A stretch of 64,000 nt of DNA from Zea mays. Lineage: Eukaryota; Streptophyta; Magnoliopsida; Poales; Poaceae. The notes beneath the pieces are model-generated. The model was given only the letters and a program-made list of their open reading frames with translations, did no database searches and had not been told where the DNA came from. Of the stretch, positions 35,601-46,730 are shown piece after piece. The stretch is from the NCBI RefSeq assembly GCF_902167145.1, contig NC_050100.1, positions 191,883,439 to 191,947,438 of the forward strand, given 5' to 3'. The stretch's first letter is position 1. Each line of letters starts with the position of its first letter. Both the position numbers and the translations under genes were made by a program.

Positions 35601-37415
35601 ATTCGGCTTAGAAGGGTTATGGGTATATCTTTACTTCAGCTACATATCTTCACTTTGCAGACTCTTCGAGGAGATGGAACTTCAACAAAATCTGGCCCTT
35701 GCAGAGCATCCGGTTGCTGATTGCAAACACTGATTCTGGCTACTCAAAGATCATCTTTAGGCTTCTAGCTTTCGCTTGGCAGCTAGCTTATTGAAGAAGC
35801 AACGATGCCAACATGCAACCTTTCTCTCGCAAACTCCCACATGGATTCCTTCCTTGACTGGTCTTCTGGTGCTTCATCAACAAAACTTGGGTGACCACTT
35901 CTCATCCAAAAACTTATATGCTTGGATGATCGGGTCCTCCACAAGCTTGCTACATGCCTTCTTCTTTTTCTCCATAGCAGGAACTTTACTGGAACACTAC
36001 CCCACTTAAAAAGAATGAGGGTAGAACTCTTGAATCTTGGGGATTTGAACTCCTTGAAGTACCTCATAACAAGAGTGTTACGTGGCCTTCTTCTGCTGTT
36101 GTTGCTTGAGCAGGCTGCAGAGAGATGACTGACATAGGGTTGATTCCGGGAGAACCTTCTTCTTATCTTCTCTTCACTATCTTCTTTTCTCTTTTCACTT
36201 TTAACTTTTCATTGTCCCTTTCTTTCTCTTTGCTCTTCCCACTGGAGGATTCTATCAAAGAGTATTACCATCATACAGAGGAGGAAACCGAAGGCTATGA
36301 ACCATGTACAACAGTCTTCAACCCAAGAATCACCAAGCATTGTGATCTTAGGGGCGAGGGAGTGGGAAATGAGGTTGCTTGCGATTATGACAGAGGGGAT
36401 TTATCTGGAGTGTGCTTTGCTTTGAGCGAGATTGGAGTTGAGGGAGCTGGTGGGGGGTTTTATAGGCGAGTGTGGGTGCTCGGGTGCGGAGTGGCGGTGA
36501 TGGAGTAGGTGACACGAGGCAGCAGGTGCGACAAGGGGAAGGGGGGCCTGTTGCCGGCGAGGATGGCATGGGTGGGCGTGCTGGAAAGGGGGGTGGGCGG
36601 CGGGGGTGCGCTGCAAAGGGGGCATGGGCGGCAGTGCTAGTGCGCATGGAGGCGGGCACGCATGCGGGGGCACGGGTGAGTGGTGGGGTCGATGACCCTG
36701 ATTTTTGTGGTCTCTAGTTCCATGAATCTTTGCCTCTCTGTATGGTAATAACTCCTTTTGTCCTCTTTTCCTGTTTACTTTGACTCACGGCCAGTGCTTT
36801 GATTCTCACGGTCGGTCCTTTTGACTGAGCGGCTGGACTTGTTTCTTCTGTAGCTTATTCCATGATTCAAGGGTAAGCTTCCCGGTATCTTCTTGGGCAA
36901 GGTGCTTTTCTCTTGAGATGGGTTAAGATGAGAATGGAAGCATAAGGTGAGAATTAGCTCTAATTTGTGATCTATGTTTTTAGAGAAAACCTTTCTTAAA
37001 AAGGAAGAAAACACACAAGCTCAGCAATGATAAGCACAAACAAATCAAATGTTTTGAATAAGGGAAGGATAGAGTTTTTCCAAAGCACGGACTACTCAGA
37101 TTTAGGGGCTAAGCATAACTACTATTGCTCGGCTCCTGAATTGAAAACTATGCTAACCAGGACTTATGAGCACTAACGTTAAAGCATCACATATGCACTC
37201 AAAAGGGAGGAAAACATCAAGCGAAATTCATTTTGAAATGCCCTAGGGGGCCACACAATTAGAGTTCTGCAAAACACGAGTCTACACGGTTACCTCTCAT
37301 ACATGCAAGGCTCTACCAAAGTGAAGAAAAACATCACTACCCAATGCATGCAGAGGACTGGGCATAACTAACTCAGATCTGGCAGCTTCTCTTCTGGCAA
37401 GCCTGACACACAACT
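35601..37415. other. Non-coding internal region of the non-autonomous chromovirus
   Basis: No retroviral domain is recognised on either strand. It includes a GC-rich block (36340-36680) whose open frames are compositional. The rest is AT-rich. Confidence 0.5.
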
Positions 37416-38537
37416 TCAATCTGAGACATCTCCTAGATGGGTCAAGAGGGAGCTGATGTTGATGACTTCTTCTGGCGGAGACTGAGATGGCAAGACGGGG
37501 TCGAACTCTTCTTCAAGCGGGACTGGCTCTTGTAGCTCCTTAGAGGGCGGCGGTGCTGGTGGGGTGCTTGCAGCTTCTTCCTTGATCTCACGAGACGGTG
37601 TTGGAATCTTCTTCATGGTGAGGGGCTCAAACAACTCTGGCGGGGGACCTTGGGAGGACTCGAGGTGCTCTTGCTTATTCATAGCCTGAGGGAAGACTGG
37701 AATTCCTTCCAAGACTATGGCTCCTTCCGGGAGTTCCCAAGCCTTCTTCTCTCCTCTGATAGAGACCGGGTGACCTTCAAGAATTTGGGGGTCTTCAGCT
37801 CTCCTTGGTTGAACTGGGTTGGATGGAGCGGGCTCTTGGATCCGCAGGGCTCTACGTTGGTTATGGGTTACCAAGTAGGCCTCCATCAACTTCTGGACGT
37901 GCTCATCCTTGGCTTGCTTCAGGGCTTCAACAACAATGGCTTCACGACTTTCCAAGGCAGCTACACAGGCTTGAGCTGAGGTGAGATCCACATGGAGCTT
38001 ACGGTTGAGCTTCTCTGCATCTTCTGCTCGGGCAATCATCTGACGGTGGTGCCGAGCCAAGAAATCATACTGGGCATCTAGGGTGAACAGGTATGCAGTG
38101 AGGTACACGACTGAGGGGTCGTCCTCAAGCAGCTGCTGCTCTTCCAATACACGCATCCTGGCCATCCAAGCGGGACGGTCTCTCTAAAAGGGTGGAAAGA
38201 ATCTGAGCGGGGTGTCGGCCACTTCTTCTTCATAGATCTGACACAGGGCCCTCAATGCCTTGCGAGCGACGACTTGATAGGTGTCTTTGAATCTGTGCCC
38301 AGCAGCAGTGACACTCCATTCCACATGGTGCGGACTGGATCCAATGTATACAGTCACGACACACTTCTCTGTGCCATGCTCGACGAATTCACGACCATCA
38401 TACTCTGGCTGGCTCCTGATTCCGAGGCGAACTATGCATGCTCTCAGCAACTTGGGGAAACCATCTTCATTCTGGCAAAAGCTGGTTTGGCAACAGACCT
38501 CCATCTGACTTCTGAGAGAAGGAAAGGGGGAAAGCAT
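37416..38537 (-). pseudogene. Captured or novel ORF of the non-autonomous chromovirus
   Basis: About 373 codons on the minus strand with a single in-frame TAG (38186-38184) that splits 117 and 249+ residue parts. The N-terminal part has HVEWSVTAAGHRF and then VVARKALRALCQIYEEE. The middle (after TLDAQYDFLARHH) looks like a coiled coil (EDAEKLNRKLHVDLTSAQ). The C-terminus is Pro/Glu-rich. There is no zinc knuckle and no enzyme motif. I recall similar coiled-coil proteins as common repeat-associated hypotheticals in grasses, but know no function. The TAG stands where a CAG would keep the frame. Confidence 0.65.
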
Positions 38538-38639
38538 TTCTGAAATGAAGGGATGAGAGCAAGAATTTTTTTAAGAAAATAGTTTTGACTCAAAAACTTT
38601 TGGATCAGGCTAAGGGTTACGTCCTGTGGACAACCTAAC

Positions 38640-38654
38640 GACTTTGATACCACC
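38640..38654 (-). other. Primer binding site of the non-autonomous chromovirus
   Basis: Minus strand: the LTR end GCTTCA is followed by GG and TGGTATCAAAGTC, close to the initiator tRNA-Met PBS TGGTATCAGAGC. This sets the element's orientation. Confidence 0.8.
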
Positions 38655-40496
38655 TGAAGCGTCCCAATCCTCTGGGACTCAAATGTGATACAATTACTAG
38701 TCCCAGGAGGCTAGTAAACACATTTATACAACAGATGATTTCAGATCTGCTTAAACGAGACAAACCTATAAAGGTGGCGATCAACTTTAAGAGTTGGTCC
38801 ACAACTCAGGACATATCATCAGAGTGGGGCTGAAGCAGCCCGATATACGCAGCGAAGCAAATCAGCGGTCCAACAGCCACAGACAAGGTTGGGAACAGTC
38901 GTAACTCTTACCCGATCTCCTCTTTCTGAAAAAAAATAAATAAGCAAGGGTGAGTACAAACGTACTCAGCAGCCCACCTTCACCCGCGGAATGGGGAAGT
39001 CAGATATAATGCATGGAATATGTGGAGCTCAGGATATTTTGCAGAAACAACAATATTTTATGTAGGGTTGTTTTGAAAAACATTTTGTATTTTCAAAAGC
39101 GCATCCTCTCCAAAAGGAGCAGGAAGTTTTTCAGTATTAGAACAAAATCCCCTGGACTAAACCATCCAGGTATCTCAGCAGTTTCCCACTGGTTTTCATT
39201 TTCAAAAACAGCCACTGGACTTCCCGTCCACCATAGCTCACGGCTCAACCGCCGGACCTTTTAAAAAAACATTTTTCTCAAACGCATCCTTTTTTGAAAA
39301 CAAAATATTAATTGCCATACCATACCAGACTCGTCCATTCCTGTGGACACGGACTATTCGAATAGGTTTTCAAACTCTGCGCAGAGGTGTACACTTTACC
39401 CACTAGTCCGGTTTCTGCGATCTCACCGTCGTGAGACCCGAATGCCGAATCTCTTTCTTTCCTCGCACGTCCTAACCCTAACGGTTATACCGGAAGGAGT
39501 CAGGCCACCGCCATGTCCAAACCGGACAAAACATTCCCCCTCCTTATCCTCCCGGTGCTCCCCAGCCTTCATAACCCTAGGGTTGGACCGTACGAGTTCA
39601 GATTGAGTGACTGCCCACACAGTCTCGAGTGGTTGTACTTATCATGAGTACAGGTAGTGAAAGATGACAAACCGGTCCTTATACGAGGGGACAATCCTTC
39701 TGCTCACGCCTAAACCAGCTGAGCCATCACCTTAGGCCCTCCCCTAAACCAGGGAGTCCCTGATTATCCCACTCACAAGGTGATAAGGGTAAAAACCCTT
39801 CATCATACACATTTTGAAAAGCATTTTCTTTTGAAAACTCACACCTTTTCTCAAATCATTTGTAACAAATATATCAAGTATTGATTGCGGCAAGCGGCTG
39901 GGTGGCCATAATAACTTGTCTCAAAATCATATCATGCATAAAATAACAGGCTAAGGGTTGTGGTTGAAAAACATAGGTAATTTATGCATCAAAGGGATCC
40001 AGTGAGCTTGCCGTGCTTATTCGGCGAAGAGGGAAGGAGAGCTCGCGGAACTGGCTTCTGGCTCCACCGCCTGGCGTAGACTTGCAGATCTGGCCTCCAC
40101 GAGATGACATGAACGCTCCGATAGCAGGAGGGTGGACTGGAGGCGAAGCGACACTCTGCGTGTAGCCGGCAGAGCGGAGTAACTGAGTGGGTGGGGTGTT
40201 TTCCTTGGCTGAGGGTGTTGAGTGTGTGTGGAGAGGGAGAGGGTAGCTGGGTGTATTTATAGCTGGGTGTATGTGGTGTAGCACAGTGAAGTTCACTGTT
40301 GGTGAGAATAGTGACGAATGAATCGTCTGACTTAGTATGAACAGAAGAGTTATAGGCAGAATATGGGACGAGAGTATTTTGGGAGTTTTCTGGAATATGA
40401 ACCATGCTTAAGGGATGACATGGTTGGATAGGGAATAGTTTGATAAGAATTTAGAAACGAGAATTATTGGAATCTGAGTTTGGAAGCCTGGTTCGA

Positions 40497-40560
40497 AGGA
40501 ATCTCAAGTTAAGTGTGCTCAACTTGGAGAAACCTAAGATGGGTGACCAGATGGGAAGTT
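40497..40560 (+). other. 5S rRNA-like segment (right LTR)
   Basis: Same as the copy at 34105, with one extra change in the A-box (AAGTTAAGTGTGCT). Confidence 0.7.
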
Positions 40561-40682
40561 CCCACTGGAAGGAAAATCACAGTCACCGGAGTTTGTATAA
40601 CTGGAATATGGGTCTGGCTGGTCTTAGGTGGACTGAACAGCGTGATGGATGAGTAGTTGAAATTTGGGGTGATCGGATGATC

Positions 40683-40970
40683 GATTAATAGTAACGGTGA
40701 ATAGTAACGGTAGATAGTGACGGTAAATAGTAACGGTAAAATAGTGACGGTAAATAGTGACGGTAAATAGTAACGGTAAAATAGTGACGATAAATAGTGA
40801 TGGTAAAATAGTAACGGTAAATAGTAACGGTAAATAGTGACGGTAAAATAGTGACGGTAAATAGTAACGGTAAAAAGTAACGGTAAATAGTAACGGTAAA
40901 AAGTAACGGTAAAAAGTTACAGTAAATAGTAACGGTAAAAAGTAACGGTAAATAGTAACGGTAAAATAGT
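40683..40970. repeat. 13-bp tandem array in right LTR
   Basis: AGTAACGGTAAAT-type units, about 50 bp shorter overall than the array in the paired LTR, followed by GAACGATCG-type repeats to 41360. Confidence 0.9.
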
Positions 40971-41382
40971 GATGGTGAACGAACGATGAACGATGAATAG
41001 GAACTATGAACGAACGATGAACGATCGAATGATCGAACGAACGAATGATCGGAATTTTGGCAGCATAACGACCGGAAAAGGATTATTTGGACGAACGAAT
41101 GGACGAACGATCGAACGATCGGACGAACGAACCATGAACGATCGGACGAACGATCAAACGATCGGACGAATGAACGATCGGAATTTCAGCAGCATAACGG
41201 CAGGAAAAAGATTATTTGGACGAACGAACGGACGAACGATCGAACGATCGGACGAACGGACGAACGAACCATGAACGATCGGACGAACGATCGAACGATC
41301 GGACGAACGAACGAACAACTAAGAACAGGGGGACAAACGATCGAAGAACGACCGAACGATCCTTGTGCTAGTGTGTGCTTGT

Positions 41383-42250
41383 TGTTAGGATTTATGGGCT
41401 TGGCCCAATTAAGAAATTCTAATAAATCCCAGGAAAATCTCAAAAGCCCATACAAGTGGATGGCTAGGGAATTGGTGGAACCAATAGCACCATATTGCTA
41501 GTTCTAGTGGAGTAGAGCTAGCTTAAATATGGAAGCCACACTCACTCACCAAGTCATGGATGAGAGGAGAGAGTGTGGAGAGCCACACGCGCGCGCGCTC
41601 GCTCGCCTGGCCTGGCCTGGCCGGGCCGGGGCGGGGCGGGGCGGGGCGAAGGGCGCGGGCGCACGACATGCGCGTGAATGGTCCGCCGAAATCCGGCCCC
41701 TCGCCTTGCGGGGGCGCGGCTACCTTTTGCCGTTTGATTTTTTGGTTTCTTGGCTGTTACGCTTATCCTAACCGATCGCTATAAAATCTCAACTGATTGC
41801 GAGATTTTCGTGGGAGGATAAGCTCGGGGGTCGCGGACTCGGCCCTATAAAAGGAGCCCGACAGCCAGCCTCCAAATCATCCCAGTTTCGCTTTCGCCTC
41901 TCTTCGTAGCTGAGCTGCCTTTTAGTTCCCTTCGTCCCGACCGCAGAGGTGCATCTGCGATCAGGGGAGCAAGTCTCCGGAACCCTTCGTCTTCTAGATC
42001 CTGCACCGGGAGAGGGCGAATAAGGTTTTTGGGAAGCGTCTCCACGCGACTGCTCGTGATCTTCTGACCTCGTCAAACCTGCTGATTTCGCTACTTCGAC
42101 ATCGTCGACCCTGCTGATTCCGGTGCGCGCCATCTATCAGTAAGTCTAATCAGTACGCATCATCTGATTTGGCTTTTGTATTTCAGTTCTTCTGATTTGG
42201 TCATGATTTATATTCAGAATTTAATTTGGAATTTGTCTAATTATTCAACA
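41383..42250 (+). repeat. Copia 5' LTR
   Basis: 868 bp with a GC-rich U3 segment (CG dinucleotide run, 41588-41660) and a TATA box. It ends TTATTCAACA. A GTAAGT splice-donor-like site lies at 42140. Confidence 0.93.
41846..41852 (+). promoter_or_regulatory. TATA box of Copia 5' LTR
   Basis: TATAAAA in GGCCCTATAAAAGGAGCCC. In the 3' LTR the same box reads TATACAA (47193-47199), so only the 5' copy keeps the consensus. Confidence 0.75.
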
Positions 42251-42289
42251 ATCCAATAACCTTATTGTAGACAATTTCCTAGTTTTTCT

Positions 42290-45200
42290 ATGGCTGCTTT
42301 TTCCGACGCGTTGAAGCCAGAAAATTTTAATGGTATGCACTTTAAGAGATGGCAAGTCAAGGCCACGCTCTGGCTTACTGCTATGAATGTCTTCCATGTT
42401 AGTAAAGGCAGACCTGAGGGTCCACTGACTCCTGAACAGGAGAAAGAGTACGACCATGCCAATACTATCTTTACGAGAGCCGTTCTTAGCGCCCTTGTTG
42501 ACCGTCTGGTTGATGCGAATATTCAGTACACAGACGGGAAAGAGTTGTGGGATGCACTTACTACTAAGTATGGTGCATCAGATGCTGGCAGTGACCTGTA
42601 TATCATGGAGAGCTTTCATGATTATAAGATGGTTGATAATCACTCTATTGTAGAGCAAGCTCATGAAATACAGTGTATAGCCAAGGAGCTCGACCACCTT
42701 AAGATAGTCCTTCCTGACCGATTTGTGGCTGGGTGCATTATTGCAAAGTTGCCTTCTACATGGAGGAACTTCGCCACATCTCTGAAACATAAGAGACAGG
42801 AGATATCAGTTGAAAATCTGATAGCGTCTCTGGATGTTGAGGAGAAAGCTCGGGCTAAGGACACGGGATCTAAAGGAGGCGAGGGCCACTCCAGCGCCAA
42901 CATGGTTCAGAGGAACCACAACAAGGGCAAAGGAAAGCCAAAATCTAACAAGCCCAACAAAACTACCAACTTCAAGAAGAAGAAGAACAAGGCTGAATTG
43001 ACATGTTTCGCATGTGGCGAGGCGGGTCATTTTGCCAAGGATTGTCCTGATCGAGCGAATCGCCGTGGCAAAAAGGGCAATGTCAACACAGTGGTCGCTA
43101 GCAATGAGGAAGACAAAGGGTATGGTAATTTACCTTTTATCTTCCTAGTATTTCAATCACCTAGCTGGTGGCTTGATACTGGTGCTAATGTTCATGTGTG
43201 TTCTGACATTAACTTGTTCTCTTCTTATCAGGGCGCCCGGGATTCTTCCGTGCTAATGGGGAATGGGTCACATGCTTCTGTTCATGGCACTGGCACGGTG
43301 GATCTGAAGTTTACTTCGGGAAAGATCGTGCAGCTGAAGAACGTGCATCATGTCCCTTCTATACACAAGAATCTCGTTAGCGGAACCCTTCTATGTAGAG
43401 ATGGGTTCAAGGTAGTTTTGGAGTCCAATAAATTAGTTGTGTCCAAGTCTGGACAATTTATTGGTAAAGGCTATGATTGCGGAGGCTTGTTCCGCTTTTC
43501 TTTGTTAGATTTCAATAATAAATCTGTGAACCATATTTGTGCTAATGTTGATGATCTTGCGAGTATTTGGCATTCTCGTTTGTGTCATATTAATTTTGGC
43601 TCTATGTCTCGGCTTGCAACCATGAGTTTAATTCCGAATATCACCATAGTCAAAGGTTCTAAGTGCCATAGTTGTGTGCAGTCGAAGCAACCTCGAAAGC
43701 CTCATAAGGCTGCTGAGGAGAGACACCTGGCACCGCTAGAACTCATACATTCTGATCTTTGTGAGATGAATGGTGTGTTGACAAAAGGTGGTAAGAGATA
43801 CTTCATGACATTGATTGATGATGCGTCTAGATTTTGCTATGTATACTTGCTAAAAACTAAAGATGAGGCTTTAGACTACTTTAAAATCTATAAGGCTGAA
43901 GTTGAAAACCAACTAGAGAGAAAGATCAAACGTCTTAGATCAGATCGTGGTGGCGAGTTCTTTCCCAAAGTCTTTGATGATTTCTGTGCAGAACATGGCA
44001 TTATTCATGAGAGGACTCCTCCCTATTCACCCGAGTCAAACAGGATTGCTGAAAGGAAAAACCGTACGTTGACTGACCTGGTGAATGCCATGTTAGACAC
44101 TTGTGGTTTATCTAAGGCATGGTGGGGGGAGGCAGTCCTGACTTCATGTCATGTTCTGAATAGAATTCCTATGGGCAAAGAAGAGAAAACCCCTTATGAG
44201 AAGTGGGTTGGGAGAAAACCATCACTTTCATACTTGCGCACTTGGGGGTGCATGGCGAAAGTCAATGTACCAATTAATAAAAAGCACAAGCTTGGTCCAA
44301 GGACAGTGGATTGTGTCTTTCTTGGATATGCTTCGTGTAGCATAGCATATAGATTTTTAGTAGTTAAATCTGAAGTTCCTGATGTGTATGTTGATACTAT
44401 TATGGAATCACGTGATGCTACTTTCTTTGAACATATATTTCCAATGAAAGACATTCATAGCAATTCTAGATACTCTTCTGAGGTAACTCCTGAACATAGT
44501 ACACCTATTGAGAGTTTTGAACAGCCACATGAAATTGTCCTAGAGGAGGATGACAATGATGCTCCTAAAAGGAGCAAGAGACAAAGGGTTGAAAAATCCT
44601 TTGGTGATGATTTCATTGTGTACCTTGTGGACGATACTCCTACTACCATTGCAGAAGCATTTGCATCTCCAGATGCAGATGATTGGAAAGAAGCAGTTCA
44701 TAATGAGATGGACTCCATTCTTTCAAATGGTACGTGGGAAGTCACTGATCGACCCTATGGATGCAAACCTGTGGGTTGTAAGTGGGTGTTTAAAAAGAAG
44801 CTCAAGCCTGATGGTACAATTGAAAAGTACAAGGCTAGGCTTGTGGCTAAAGGCTATACTCAGAAAGAAGGAGAAGACTTCTTTGATACTTACTCACCTG
44901 TTGCTAGAATGACCACTATTCGAGTACTACTTTCTTTGGCTGCCTCGTATGGTCTCCTTGTTCATCAGATGGATGTAAAGACAACTTTTCTTAATGGAGA
45001 GCTGGATGAGGAAATCTATATGGAACATCCTGATGGATTTGTAGTAAAGGGTCAAGAAAGCAAGGTGTGCAAGTTATTGAAATCTTTGTATGGTCTGAAG
45101 CAAGCACCAAAGCAGTGGCATGAGAAGTTTGACACGACTCTAACGTCTGCAGGCTTTGCCATTAATGAGGCAGACATGTGTGTATATTATCGCTGTGGTG

Positions 45201-46177
45201 GGGGCGAAGGAGTTATTTTGTGCTTATATGTTGATGATATATTGATATTTGGCACAAACATTGATGTGATCAATGAAGTCAAGTCTTTTCTATCAAAGAG
45301 TTTTGATATGAAAGATCTGGGAGAAGCTGATGTGATTCTAAACATCAAGCTGATTAAGGCAGATGGTGGGATTACTCTCTCGCAATCTCACTATGTTGAA
45401 AAGGTTTTGAAGCGATTTGGCTTCTCTGAGTGCAAACCTTCTCCAACACCTTATGATCCCAGTGTGACACTGCGAAAGAACAAGAGAATTGGTTTAGACC
45501 AATTGAGATACTCTCAGATTGTCGGTTCACTCATGTATCTTGCTGGTGCAACAAGGCTCGATATCTCGTTTGCTGTGAGCAAATTGAGTAGGTTCATGTC
45601 AAACCCCGGGACTGATCATTGGCATGCACTTGAGCGGGTTATGCGCTACCTACAAGGTACAATGAGTTATGGAATTCACTATTCTGGTCAGCATGCAGTA
45701 CTTGAAGGATATAGTGATTCGAACTGGATATCTGATGCAGACGAGCTTTATGCCACCAGTGGTTATGTCTTTACTATTGGTGGAGGTGCGGTATCATGGA
45801 GGTCATGCAAGCAGACCATTTTGACGAGGTCAACCATGGAAGCCGAGCTAGCTGCACTTGACACAGCAACCGTTGAGGCAGAATGGTTGCGTGAACTCTT
45901 GATGGACTTGCCGGTGGTTGAGAAACCAATACCAGCTATCCTTATGAACTGTGACAATCAGACAGTGATTGCTAAAGTGACGAGTTCTAAGGATAATGGA
46001 AAGTCATCAAGACATGTCAAAAGACGTTTGAAGTCTGTCAGAAAGTTGAGAAACTCCGGAGTTATAAGTGTGACTTATATTTCAACAGATAAAAATCTGG
46101 CAGATCCTTTTACCAACGGACTACCACGTAATGTGATAGAAATCGCATCGAGAGAGATGGGTATGAGACCCGAATAA
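42290..46177 (+). CDS. Copia gag-pol polyprotein (intact)
   Basis: 1295 residues in one frame. In order: gag (about 1-235), zinc knuckle CFACGEAGHFAKDC (about 239-252), aspartic protease with DTG (D296), pre-integrase finger (HSRLCHINFG), integrase with Asp510, Asp552 and Glu588 (a DD35E spacing), RT with QMDVKTTFLNG and YVDD (980-983), and RNase H with DSNW (D1143) and MEAELAAL. It would make particles, copy the RNA and integrate the cDNA. All catalytic residues I can check are present. Length is normal for single-ORF plant Copia. The ATG at 42290 is the first in the frame after the leader. It looks autonomous and possibly still competent. The Tork-type clade is a guess. Confidence 0.93.
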   Translation: MAAFSDALKPENFNGMHFKRWQVKATLWLTAMNVFHVSKGRPEGPLTPEQEKEYDHANTIFTRAVLSALVDRLVDANIQYTDGKELWDALTTKYGASDAGSDLYIMESFHDYKMVDNHSIVEQAHEIQCIAKELDHLKIVLPDRFVAGCIIAKLPSTWRNFATSLKHKRQEISVENLIASLDVEEKARAKDTGSKGGEGHSSANMVQRNHNKGKGKPKSNKPNKTTNFKKKKNKAELTCFACGEAGHFAKDCPDRANRRGKKGNVNTVVASNEEDKGYGNLPFIFLVFQSPSWWLDTGANVHVCSDINLFSSYQGARDSSVLMGNGSHASVHGTGTVDLKFTSGKIVQLKNVHHVPSIHKNLVSGTLLCRDGFKVVLESNKLVVSKSGQFIGKGYDCGGLFRFSLLDFNNKSVNHICANVDDLASIWHSRLCHINFGSMSRLATMSLIPNITIVKGSKCHSCVQSKQPRKPHKAAEERHLAPLELIHSDLCEMNGVLTKGGKRYFMTLIDDASRFCYVYLLKTKDEALDYFKIYKAEVENQLERKIKRLRSDRGGEFFPKVFDDFCAEHGIIHERTPPYSPESNRIAERKNRTLTDLVNAMLDTCGLSKAWWGEAVLTSCHVLNRIPMGKEEKTPYEKWVGRKPSLSYLRTWGCMAKVNVPINKKHKLGPRTVDCVFLGYASCSIAYRFLVVKSEVPDVYVDTIMESRDATFFEHIFPMKDIHSNSRYSSEVTPEHSTPIESFEQPHEIVLEEDDNDAPKRSKRQRVEKSFGDDFIVYLVDDTPTTIAEAFASPDADDWKEAVHNEMDSILSNGTWEVTDRPYGCKPVGCKWVFKKKLKPDGTIEKYKARLVAKGYTQKEGEDFFDTYSPVARMTTIRVLLSLAASYGLLVHQMDVKTTFLNGELDEEIYMEHPDGFVVKGQESKVCKLLKSLYGLKQAPKQWHEKFDTTLTSAGFAINEADMCVYYRCGGGEGVILCLYVDDILIFGTNIDVINEVKSFLSKSFDMKDLGEADVILNIKLIKADGGITLSQSHYVEKVLKRFGFSECKPSPTPYDPSVTLRKNKRIGLDQLRYSQIVGSLMYLAGATRLDISFAVSKLSRFMSNPGTDHWHALERVMRYLQGTMSYGIHYSGQHAVLEGYSDSNWISDADELYATSGYVFTIGGGAVSWRSCKQTILTRSTMEAELAALDTATVEAEWLRELLMDLPVVEKPIPAILMNCDNQTVIAKVTSSKDNGKSSRHVKRRLKSVRKLRNSGVISVTYISTDKNLADPFTNGLPRNVIEIASREMGMRPE

Positions 46178-46730
46178 AGTTGCCATGGTGGAAACCCAGT
46201 CTATGTGATCGGAGATCCCGTGAATTAGGTCCTAGGAAGAACAAGCCATTGGTGAACTGAGGAGAGTAACCTTTGACCCTCTCTAAGTAAAGATGCAATA
46301 CTCTCAAATGCTGTAAGGCAGGTTGGCTTTGTGCCTTAATGTGTTCTGTTGGCTTGTATTAGCGAAGATGTTGTCCTGCAGAACATTCTTTGAAAGAACA
46401 CACCTATATGAGTTAGACTGTCTAACGTCGCAGTCTATGAGATTTGGGTGATCTCTAGTAAACTCATGAAGAGACCTTAGAGTACGACGTATATGCTCCA
46501 CCCAAGAAGGGGACTATTGGTAGCCAAGTACTGGTCATGACTTCAAGTGAAACCCATTCACGCAAAACTTGCAATTCAAGGCATAGTCCATTGTCCAAGT
46601 TGTGGGTTGGTGTAGCTTGGAGTTCTAGGCGGAAGTTCAACTTAACAGTCTCTGCTGAAAAACTAGTATATTAAACAGTAGTGAACAATGGCGAAAACTG
46701 CAGATGGGCATTTGAGATCTGGTGGGGGAT
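46178..46730 (+). other. Copia 3' spacer and polypurine tract
   Basis: Non-coding. It ends with GGTGGGGGA, the polypurine tract abutting the 3' LTR. No further ORF is supported. Confidence 0.7.
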
